This document shows, in pieces, positions 43,901 to 53,212 of a stretch of 64,000 bases of DNA (its first letter is position 1; each line of letters starts with the position of its first letter). The position numbers were made by a program, and so were the translations under genes. Source of the stretch: Oscheius onirici (taxonomy: Eukaryota > Nematoda > Chromadorea > Rhabditida > Rhabditidae); the NCBI GenBank assembly GCA_932521025.1, contig OW051470.1:4512501-4576500 (forward strand), given 5' to 3'. The notes below the pieces were generated by a model. The model was not told the DNA's origin, did not search any database, and was given only the letters and a program-made list of their open reading frames with translations.

Positions 43901-44631
43901 CGATTGTGTGAGAGCAAGACTTTCAAGTTCGTCGTGAACAGCCGAAAGATCAGGATGTTCTGCTGTCGTACTGCCAATGATACTGATACCGGACTGGCTT
44001 GTAGATGGTGGGAAGCTGGCCTCGAGGTTTCGAAGCTTTTCTTCATAATTTTCCCGAAGTTCTTGCATTGTATGAGAGTGCTGCACCATAATGGCGGCGA
44101 TTTCATTGTCCTTCTGAGATCGTAAAGCTTCCAACTGGGCTTGAACATCGGAAAGAAGAGCAAGAGCTTTGTCACGAGATCCAATGTCTGGGGAAACAAC
44201 TTTTGGCGTAGTCAGAATAGTCTCCTCCATCTGACAACGAAGCTGCTCCATTTCAATCTGAACCGAATATATTCGTCGTATCTACACATATACAAACTTG
44301 GAGTTTTTTGAGTTCCTGGTCCCTACCATTGATCATCGATTCAAACTTCGCCCGACTCATGTCCAATTCTGTATGTGAATCCAGAAGATTCTGCTCCAGA
44401 TCCGCGCATTTCTTCTCGAGTAGATCAACTTTTCCTTTTTCTGCGACTAGCTGTCGTTCAGATTCCGTCACCTTCTTGGATGCTACCTGAAACAATTTAC
44501 TGGACAAGAACAAATAGTTTTTAAATTACCTGGAGCTCGGATTCGGGGTCGGCAACTTCTTCAGTAGCCTCACTCAGCACCTCATTTGCCAGCTCAGTTA
44601 ACTGGCCCTGAAGATTTCGCAGCCAGCTCAT
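40928..44631 (-). CDS. sql-1: GMAP-210/TRIP11-type golgin
   Basis: Long coiled-coil protein of roughly 1,000 residues in many exons with short introns. The N-terminus (MSWLRNLQGQLTELANEVL) is an amphipathic segment, as in the curvature-sensing ALPS start of GMAP-210. Nearly continuous heptads follow, rich in E, K, Q and L. The C-terminus has a GRAB-type (GRIP-related ARF-binding) domain: YRIDDATLRSLFMSYFF, APVDKKADIALLLASILQYP, KEDVEKV. GMAP-210 tethers vesicles at the cis-Golgi through ARF1; C. elegans SQL-1 also influences cilia transport. A variable, charged tail (LPVDRREQRALQTDVQ) follows the GRAB domain. Another golgin with a GRAB-like domain is the alternative. It is convergent with EPC. 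Confidence 0.78.
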
Positions 44632-45208
44632 TGCGAGTTACTTTTGAACATATATCTGAACATTTGATGTTTAGAAAGAAGGGAAAAAAGGATTTATGGG
44701 AATCACAGAGAAAGGTATTTCCACAAGAAGTGATAGAGGTGATCAAGTTGTTTTGCATATAGGTGTAGTAAAAAATCTTTTTTTTCTTCAATTTTGCCAG
44801 AGAAAATGCAAAGGGCGATATAAATGTTGCAGTTCCATGTGCATCTCAGTTCAAAGTGTTTCTGCTTACGGCAAGAGTTGGAGAAAACAGACTGTTACTG
44901 TGGAAAAATGCGCGTCGTTCAAATGAATTTCAAATTTTTTTTTTCAGAAGACATTATCGGAAACGAGGAAAAACAAATGCCAATTTGGCACTGCCAAACT
45001 AGCCCTGGCTAGGCAAGCCTACTTCTTTTTGCAGCAGTTCATTCTGCAGCCTACAGACACACACAGACGATACAACTTTAATAGAATGGCTTATTATTGA
45101 ACTACGTGGAGAGCCAACACTTTACACTGCCGCATGGAAGAGGAGGCCTCTTGAAAAAGATCGGTTCCTTCCCATGAAAACAGAAACAGTGAAAATACGC
45201 AATAATAA

Positions 45209-45912
45209 GGTCTGTTAAAAACAAAAGTGAGATACCGTAGTTTAAGAATTCCCTTCCCCGCGGGACCCATTAGGCATGCCGCGCATTCAAACAGCATTTT
45301 TTCAATATTTTTCGATCAAACATTCTACCTTTACATCGATTTTTTATCGTTTTAATGTATCTTTTCTTGTCTTTTTTTTGCATAGTATGTTTGGATATTG
45401 GAATGTACATCATCAAAAACAGGCTTGAAGTAATTTAGTAATCCGACCACGAGGAGGACATTTTTTGGCTCCATATTTCCTTCAGATTTTTGTTTAGGAA
45501 CCCAAAGGAAAACCCGTGATTCAAAACCATTCTTTGCCCACCAAGTTTTTCTTGTTTTGGTGCATGTTTCTGTTGTCATTTTTCCTTTGGGTTCCTAAAC
45601 AAGTCTGAAGGAAATATGGAGCCAAAAAATGTCCTCCTCGTGGTCGGATTACTAAATTACTTCAAGCCTGTTTTGATGATGTACGTTCCAATATCCAAAC
45701 ATACTATGCAAAAAAAAAGACAAGAAAGGATACATTAAAACGATAAAAAATCGATGTAAAGGTAGAATGTTTGATCGAGAAATATTGAAAAAAAAGGCTG
45801 TTTGAGTGCGCGGTTTGGCCAATGGGTCCCGCGGGGAAGGGACCCATTGGCCAAACCGCGCACTCAAACAGCCTTTTTTTCAATATTTTTTTCTTTTTTT
45901 TTTGAACAGACC
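45209..45912. mobile_element. Inverted-repeat element with AAGGTCTGTT ends
   Basis: Ends AAGGTCTGTTAAAAA and TTTGAACAGACCTT. Inside, TTTTTTTGCATAGTATG with CCATATTTCCTTCAGA arms (45361-45475) are repeated in inverse at 45600-45720. A second palindrome around GGGACCCATTGGCCAAACCG lies at 45810-45870. The ends resemble those of the element at 32666-33912. Confidence 0.6.
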
Positions 45913-45937
45913 TTAGGGTGTTTTCCGAAAATCGATA

Positions 45938-46117
45938 TATGGTTTGTTCAAAAAAAAAAAAGAGCACGACCGTAACCCATTTATTTCCGCGCGAGACCCT
46001 TATAACGTGGAAACATAGGATACTCAGCTAAGTTTTCTGTTGTTATTCCGGTCTCGCAGCGAATTAAATGGGTTATGGTCGAGCTCTCTTTTTTTTTTTT
46101 TTTTTGAATAAACCATA
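45938..46117. mobile_element. Short MITE with TATGGTTT ends
   Basis: TATGGTTTGTTC, a poly-A run, then CGTAACCCATTTATTT on the left; AAATGGGTTATGGTCG, a poly-T run, then GAATAAACCATA on the right. About 180 bp, non-coding. Confidence 0.55.
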
Positions 46118-46987
46118 GCATTGCCAAAACTTGTGACATAATTCGATCACAATCTTTTGCCACGGCGTGAACATAGTGATAGTTTTTTTTAGTGGCTCTC
46201 TGTCAAAACAAAAAGAAAATAACGAGATCACATGCTGCTTCGAAGCTTGTCTCTCCCGAGGTGCTGGAGTGGCATATAACCGGTTCAGGACTGTCCCCCT
46301 ATAGATGTCACTTGGTACCGATACATAGGGTTCTTAGGGGAAAGAAGACATTCCGATCAAATCAGATATTTTGGAAGATAGCAACGTTTGATCTTACAGA
46401 TAGGAAATAAATATAACATAAATCTAAAGAAGAAGAATCTACTGACTAGTCTCAAACATTGAAAGAATTTTTCTACGTGAGTACGTCAGTTTGAATGGAA
46501 CGTGTGAAACAAAGGAGCAGAAAAAAAGGTCAAAAGAAGTTCTATCGGAAGTGGAGTTTCCGATAAAAGGAGGGTACGGCAGTTGATACCAAGGGAGTTG
46601 AGGCATAACTGGGTACATTGGACGACAACTGAACACGTTCGAACAAAAAGAAGGAAACTGCATGATTGGAGACAAAACAGCCAGCTGAAGCAAACACCGA
46701 CGGTAAAACGTCACATTCTCTCCCTTTCAGAGTCTCTTGTCGACCAACCAAACATGGGCGACCATACTCTCTCTCAGCCAGTTCTCGTTGTCGCTTCGAG
46801 ACCCGTACCCTTCATCCCTTTATTACCCGAACTATGTCTCACAAATTGGTCGTAGTTAACCCGTTTTATTCGAGATTTTGATCGCTTTTAGTCAGCCAAT
46901 TTATTTGAACCGATCAGAATGGAGTCGGTCGATCAGGAGGATACGGGTTCGGCAGTAAGTTCAATCGGAAATTCCCGAACTTCGAGG

Positions 46988-46994
46988 TTTGCAG
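46988..46994 (+). promoter_or_regulatory. Candidate spliced-leader acceptor for rabaptin
   Basis: TTTGCAG ends 6 nt before the ATG at 47001, supporting that start over the upstream in-frame codon. Confidence 0.4.
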
Positions 46995-47000
46995 CTGAAA

Positions 47001-48467
47001 ATGTCGGGTTCTTCATCGACGTCTCCAGAACCTCCGGTCATGTCGACTCTTTCTTGCGAAATGTGTCAGAATTACGAGATCAACTTGACTTCCCTCCAAG
47101 TGAGTCGAACAGTTAGTTGGAATTGTTTTCATTCAAGGAAAACGACAGAAAAGTTAGAAAGGAACTCCACGAAGCTCGTCATGCAGCAGAAAGGTTTCAA
47201 ACCGAGTTGAGACAGGAACGACAGTATCGGGCAGACATGGAGAAGAAGATGGCTGAAGTGAGTCCTCTTTTATTGAAAGGTTGTAAACAATTCTAGATGG
47301 CATCCCAAACCGACGACAAAATCCATGAGGCTGTTGCTCAGTGTCAGAATCTCGAAGCAGCCATGGCCACAATCGAAAAGAACTATAAAAAGTCGATAGA
47401 CGAGATGAGTCTTCGACTGGAAGGAGTAAGAACTGAGACAAAAACCATGGAGGATGAGTATACAAAACTTAGTCAAAAGTATACGGTGAGAACTGTCTCA
47501 ACTGAACTCATTTGGTCTTTTCAGGATCTTTTGGGTATCAAATCAAGGACAGCCAATGAGATGAGGGCGGAAACTATCGATTTCCCTACAGATCCAGAAC
47601 AACTGATGTTTCTGTGCTTGAAATCGAGGTGAGAGTCGCATTTTTGTTTTTGAACGTGGCCTTTAGAGAAGAGTTGATAGAAGTAAAATCAGCAAAAGAA
47701 CATCGAGATGCCGATTTGACGGACCAGGTTACAGTTCTCCAGTGAGTTCTTTGGTAGTTCCCAGTCATATTTTTTTATTACAGAGAGCAACTGAAGGAAG
47801 AACGCCGTCTTCGGGTCAACATCGAAGCATCTCTTATGGAACAGTACAATCACGCTCAAACCGAGTTGGGAATTGCAAACAGTAAAGTAAGAACAAGCCG
47901 TGTGACGTAGAAACTGTAGATTTTAGCTAGCGGCTTCGTCCAGCCTGCAAACGAGTTCCGAAGAACAGACACGCCAGATCAGAGAGCTTCAACACACCAT
48001 CTCTGAATTGGAGAATCAAGTAGCCCAAGTACAGAATGAGAGATCAGCTGTCGAGACCACTGCACAAAACTACAAGGCCCGTTGCAGTGCGTTACAGGCA
48101 GAACTGGAAACATCGGAACATGTGCAGATGGATTTTGTCAAATTGTCTCAAAGTCTTCAAATTCAACTGGAAAAGATCAGACAGGCGGAACAGGAAGTTC
48201 GTTGGCAGTGGGAAGACGAACACGAAAAATGTTCCAATTGCGAGACGTCCATCTCCAAGCTGAAACCGAAACCCAGGTATTTTGGTCAGTTTCCACCGTG
48301 ACATAGCAACATTCAGATGTCTACATTGTGTGAAACTGTTCTGTGCAAACTGCGTGAAACAGACAGTTCCCAGCGGTTCAAATCGTCGTCTAGCCCCAGT
48401 CTGCCAAGTTTGTCACACTCTTTTGAACCGTGATTCAAAACCATTCTTTGCCCAAGATTCGCTGTAA
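47001..48467 (+). CDS. rabn-5: Rabaptin-type Rab5 effector with degenerate FYVE finger
   Basis: About nine exons; exon 1 is 47001-47099 (MSGSSSTSPEPPVMST). The body is coiled coil: KVRKELHEARHAAERFQTEL, TDDKIHEAVAQCQNLEAAM, EELIEVKSAKEHRDADLTDQ and TRQIRELQHTISELENQVAQ. A conserved C-terminal part reads DFVKLSQSLQIQLEKIRQAE and RWQWEDEHEKCSNCETSI, leading into a FYVE-type zinc finger: CLHCVKLFCANCVKQTV...VCQVCHTLL. Rabaptins bind active Rab5 on early endosomes and partner Rabex-5. The finger keeps its Cys pairs but the R(R/K)HHCR core is missing: KPKPRCLHC stands in its place, across an intron with clear splice sites. Phosphoinositide binding may therefore be lost. Ends KPFFAQDSL. Confidence 0.7.
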
Positions 48468-48486
48468 ATAGCCCAGATGATATTCA

Positions 48487-50061
48487 TTAGTAAATATGAA
48501 CACTCTTAATAACCGTATCTTTTTCACCGGTTGTGATGGCTACAGTCTTTAGGGCAAGACAAACTGTGCCTGTATAAACATTCCCGTTCTGTTTTGTGAG
48601 AGGAATATCCGAATTGTTGAGTTGAAGAGTAATGGGACCAGAAGACTTGAGCTCAATTGTTAGACTCCTCTCTTCCAGATCACAGTAGAAAAGTCTGAAC
48701 TTTTGGAAATTATAGAAACAATAGTTGCTAACGTGTGTGTTCCTTCTTGTGAAATCAAAAGACCGCAGGAAGAAAGAGATCGAAACTTGTTCTCTTCAAA
48801 GTGTGGCTGAAGAGAAATGTCGTTTAGTCGGAACCATTGACCCTAAACTGATGGTTTTATGAAATCGACAAACGAACCTCCTTAGTTTCGGTGAAACCTG
48901 TCGAAAACTGAGTCTTTATTGGAAGATCGACAACAGGGCGTCGGGATGCATAGCGACTGACCGTTCTCCAGAACTTTAGATTGATTTCAATGGGGTCTTC
49001 TCCAGGAAATTTCTCGGTCACCCACCCTGGTGCAAACAGAGCCAAGGACATTTTTAGCAGAGCTAATCGACTGAACGGTTTACGACAGTCCCAGCCTCCT
49101 ACACATCCTCTTCCAAAAACATCAATTCCTACATAAATGCGGTTCAAGAGACCGAAATCGACACTATTCAATAGCATTTCATCCGTCCAATTGTAGTTGA
49201 GATAGATTCCGTCACAACTTTCGTAGAAACTTCTGAAATTGAAATCGAACGCTCGTTCTGAAATAACCAACTTGTTGAGATAGTTCAGTTCATTTTGCCA
49301 GATCAGCTGACCCGTTTCGATGACTGAGTCATACCAGATAACTCGACTGGTTCCGAGCCGCGACCTCATCATCGTTGTCAAGAGTTGTAGGAAATTACAC
49401 ATCATTGGAAGTTGATTAAGCTAAAAAGAAAACTCTATGAGAAACACTGAAGACGATCACTTTTAGTGGATTCTCAATATTGATGAGCCAGCCGTCGAAT
49501 CGATGGTATTCGGCAATGTCGACCATTTGGAGAACAACCTTTTCCATAATTTCTTCACTCTCGAACATCTTGTCACACTTTTCGGCACCTGGTTTCCATT
49601 CGGTTATCAGAGTTCCCATTACCAGACATCCTGAAGATTCTGTGGAAAATATTCTACAAGAACTGACCGTGTTTATGACCAGTGTTAATGTATCCGGAAG
49701 GAGGGATTGTCAGAAAGTGATGGGAAAAGTAGCAGAAAATATCAATGTTCCACCAATTGAGAAAAACGTAAGGGTTGTTATCGGCTGAGACAAGATACCC
49801 ATTGTCTCTACAAGATAATTTATTTCCGTATTAAAAACCGACCTTTCCTGTTCCAAATAGCCTCCTTGCATGTCATGACAGACAAGGATTTCTCTCTCAT
49901 TTTCCACCAGCTTGTCTTTTCTGAATAATATCAACTTAATAACCAGTAAAGGACTTACTTGTAGTTGACTAAAGCTACATTGGAAGACGGCTCCTCTGGT
50001 CGGTTCCAAGTCAACAGATCTTCCACCCAGTCTATTGGTTTTGCCATGTCCTCGAACATCT
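48487..50061 (-). CDS. eng-1: Cytosolic endo-beta-N-acetylglucosaminidase, GH85
   Basis: Starts MFEDMAKPIDWVEDLLTW at 50061. Exons carry the GH85 path: LVCHDMQGGYLEQER, NWWNIDIFCYFSHHFLTIPP, MGTLITEWKPGAEKCDKM, FDGWLINIENPLK (the N-x-E motif with the catalytic Asn and Glu), VIWYDSVIETGQLIWQNELN, YNWTDEMLLNSV, RIYVGIDVFGRGCVGG and LALFAPGWVTEKFPG. The C-terminal part is shorter than in vertebrates and ends KSVHIY. ENGase cuts the chitobiose core of free or misfolded-protein N-glycans in the cytosol. It follows the canopy gene by 238 nt on the same strand. Neither signal peptide nor membrane segment is seen, as expected. Confidence 0.9.
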
Positions 50062-50299
50062 CAAACGAAATAATCTTGAGAAATATGATTGTGATTTTTA
50101 AATTGTGCTTTTAAAAGTTATCGATTTCGAAAAAAACGCGAATGCTTTCCTTTTCATAAGAACGGCATAGTTTGTAAGTATAGAAACCATCCGAAAGTGT
50201 TAGACCGAAGAAACTCTTAGTCGAACTAAGTTTACTCAAATGATGAATGTTCACAGATAGGCACAATAAGATCACAGAATGTTTGATAAAAAGAATAAT

Positions 50300-50989
50300 C
50301 TACAGTTCGTCGTTGACGTCGTCTTCCTCTACTTCGACCTTTTCGTCTGCCGGAGATTCATTTGGTGGAAGAGGAGAAACATCAACGGCAGAACAGATTG
50401 ATAGTTGAGTGTGACAGAACTCTTTGACCGGATCCTCCGATTCCGTTTTCAAAAACTTTATTATTTCTTCCTCGCGAGCATCGGCAAAATCGTTACACTG
50501 AAAGGGTTCGTTCAAATTAAACTGTGAGGTGGACTCACAGCATTGTGGAGTTTTGAAAGAACTCCTGGTTTAGTCTGATCTTTGAGATATGTGACATCCT
50601 TGTTCACAAATCGGCCTTTCCCAGTCAGAGTATTCACCTGAACACTCTTTCGTAACAACGAGGCACAGCCACATACCACAAGCTTGTAATTTTTGGACTG
50701 TTCGCACATTCCGTCAAAAATTTCATTCAGATGGACATCAGATCGTGCAAAAGGAACCTCTTTCACTCCTTTCTGACCACCATCGGGGTTCACCCGGAAA
50801 CTGCCAATTTTTATCGTCTTAGCTGGATCGACCTTCCTAATCAACACTTCCATTTCTGTTACGAGTAGTTGACAAGCTGAATCTTTTCTTTCTACAATCT
50901 GAATATCTCTCACCTCCACATTCGTAGGAAGAAGTTGGAGAACAGTTGATCACTGATAAAATAGATAGAAAGAGTACTGTCAGGATCAT
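50300..50989 (-). CDS. Canopy (CNPY2-like) ER saposin-like protein
   Basis: The ATG at 50989 starts a signal peptide (MILTVLFLSILS), which joins over a 55-nt intron (GTGATC...TATTCAG) to IVERKDSACQLLVTEMEVLI. Then come RKVDPAKTIKIGSFRVNPDG and VPFARSDVHLNEIFDGMCEQ, nearly identical in pattern to the CNPY2 core (VDPKKTI-x-GSFR-x-NPDG, YARSE-x-HL). After another intron, CNDFADAREEEIIKFLKTE, FCHTQLSICS and an acidic tail end in NDEL, an ER-retention signal. Canopy proteins act in the ER as chaperone-like partners of receptors. CTTCAG lies 3 nt before the ATG. The gene lies between PP1 and ENGase in a same-strand group. Confidence 0.85.
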
Positions 50990-50992
50990 GTT

Positions 50993-50998
50993 CTGAAG
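50993..50998 (-). promoter_or_regulatory. Candidate spliced-leader acceptor for the canopy gene
   Basis: CTTCAG, then AAC and the ATG at 50989. Lies 200 nt after the PP1-like stop. Confidence 0.4.
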
Positions 50999-51188
50999 GA
51001 TCCAGGCAACAAGATGTCTACTAAGACAGAAGAGATCAATAGAGGGCTTTGGGGAGACCGCGTGGAGCTTGCTTAAATACCGACGTACTGGTCTAGATGG
51101 AAAGACGGTCAATACGCGATTGCGACCAGCTCTTGCTCAGACGACATTGCTAAAACCCTTTCAGAGTAATTTTTATTCGAGTTCGCGT

Positions 51189-52285
51189 TCAGGCAGTAGT
51201 CGGTGAATCTAGCTCCACACTGATGCTAGAGTCTACTTTGCGAACTTTCTTGTTGGGGTCGGGACTCTTCGCTTCAAGAGTGGCCATCTGTTTCTTGAGC
51301 AGCTCCATCTGAGCCTCAGTCAGACTCGTCTTCTCAATGATTGGTCGGAGAGTGGTGAACCAGATTTCGAGACTACTAGACACGTGCATGACCGAGCCGC
51401 AGTTGCCTTCTGCACCACAGTAGTTCGGAGCAGAAAAGATCGTGACCAGACGATTGTCGAAACTCCATTGATGTCCTTTAGCGATGATCTCATGAGCACG
51501 ACAAATAAAATCGATGTTGAGCGTCGAGCAGATTCTAATCACGGCAGTCTCGTCGAACATAACGGAACAGGCACGGTTTGAGTTGTACTGGAATCCCTGG
51601 TTGGAACATTTGTCGTTGCTCGGGTCGGACCACATGAGATCTTGAACCAGACCATCATCACATTGACGGGGTGTCTTCGGTTTCTGAAGATTTCTCAGAG
51701 CATCCCAGCTAGTCGCTTTGTCAGAAATGCCGCCATGCATACAAAGAATTCGAGAGGCGATGACAGCACAGAGAGGCAACTGGTTGAAGACGTCGTTGAA
51801 CTTCTTCCACAGAAGAGGCGACCTCTTTCGACGCAATTCCTCGTAGAATCCGTAAATTCTGTTCATCTGAACCTGTAATATGCTTTTTCTGTGGAATCTC
51901 ATACCTTGCTGCATTCGTGATTGCCTCGAAGAAGATAGACTTTGCTTGGATGAAGGATCTTGTAGCAAAGAAGGAGCAGGATGACTTCGAGACTCTTCTT
52001 GCATCGATCGACGTAGTCACCCAAGAAGAGAAAAGTATGCTCCGGAGGAAATTCAAGTACGGTAAACCATTTGATGAGGTCTTTGAGTTGGCCGTGGACG
52101 TCTCCCATCACGATTATTGGAGAGGCCAGTTCAAGTAGAGTCGGTTCTTCAGCAAGCAGTTCAGTCGAATGACGCAGTACTTCGTCCAGTTCAGAATCGG
52201 AGAAGCCGCAGACATGACCTTGGTTTAGGATTCTCTCGATTATCCGATTGCAGATGCCGCTTATATTTTGCTTTGAGGCATCCAT
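51189..52285 (-). CDS. PP1-family Ser/Thr phosphatase, divergent nematode type
   Basis: Two exons (52285 to about 51907, and about 51873 to 51189), start MDASKQNISGICNRIIERIL. All metal-binding and catalytic blocks are present: IIVMGDVHGQLKDL, FLFLGDYVDR, VYLLRGNHECSK, CMHGGIS, LMWSDPS, FICRAHEIIAKGH and IFSAPNYCGAEGNCG. Differences from classical PP1 are CRAHEII (PP1 has CRAHQVV) and YCGAEGNCG (PP1 has YCGEFDNAG). The C-terminal extension is charged and ends LDSPTTA. Such divergent PP1-like genes are expanded in nematodes and often sperm-enriched; expression here is unknown. It heads a same-strand group with canopy and ENGase. Confidence 0.88.
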
Positions 52286-52838
52286 AGTAGCAGAGAGGAG
52301 TGTTCTTTTCGATGTCGTCTGGCAGAATAGCAATAACTTATATTTGTAATTTTTTTATTCGATTGCCATTGCTAGTAAACGTAAAGTATTTTTAGAAAAG
52401 AATTGTGTCCTCAACATATTTTTGAATCGCGGCAATTCTCGTTTTCAAAGGACTGCGAGCCTGGCTCCCATAACGAATACTCGCTATGACCGTAAACCAC
52501 CCCAACGTCAATTTCTTCAAATCTAAGTTTTCCTCACCTTTCTCCCCTATCCGCTACACTGTTTGCTGGTTTCAATGTTCCGTACGTAAAAGAGCCAAAT
52601 CCTACGTAGAAAAATATATGTAAAACATTGTAAATTTCAGATTTTTCTTGCACAAACTTTTGGTAAAACTATGCGCATGTAAAATTGTCATTTCTGCAGC
52701 TTTTCCGGAAAGATCGTTTTTCACCGGAACAATTTCGTACTTAGCTACTTTTTGTACTCGCCAATTTTTTCCTACCGATTCATTTTCTTTGTTTCTTTGC
52801 CTATTCTCCGTATGTGATTAGATTTTTTAAGGTAAAAC
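52286..52838. other. Divergent promoter region
   Basis: About 550 nt between the PP1-like and RPS28 starts. Pyrimidine-rich towards RPS28, as in ribosomal-protein promoters. No gene seen. Confidence 0.5.
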
Positions 52839-53089
<251 letters not shown>

Positions 53090-53186
53090 ATGGAGAACAG
53101 ACTTGTTGTGTTTTTGAAATGAATTTGTTTCATCTCTAAAATACTGGTGTTTTCTGTAATATCAGCGTTGTTATCCATTTCTCTTC

Positions 53187-53195
53187 TTTCTCTAG
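53187..53195 (+). promoter_or_regulatory. Candidate trans-splice acceptor for ELP2
   Basis: TTTCTCTAG in the 124-nt RPS28-ELP2 spacer, 17 nt before the ATG at 53213; typical of a downstream operon gene. Confidence 0.5.
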
Positions 53196-53212
53196 CAAGT
53201 CATCGTTTCGAG

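Larger units (their letters stand above)
44632..47000. other. Repeat-rich intergenic region
   Basis: Over 2 kb with two inverted-repeat elements (45209-45912, 45938-46117). A minus-strand frame (46714-46439) containing FSCRPMYPVMPQLPWYQLPYP is open for 91 codons but lacks support. This region should hold the promoters of GMAP-210 and rabaptin. Confidence 0.45.

Noticed and set aside
46439-46714. Pro/Tyr-rich minus-strand frame
   Set aside because: No signal peptide at the start, no convincing acceptor, and several competing frames at the same place.
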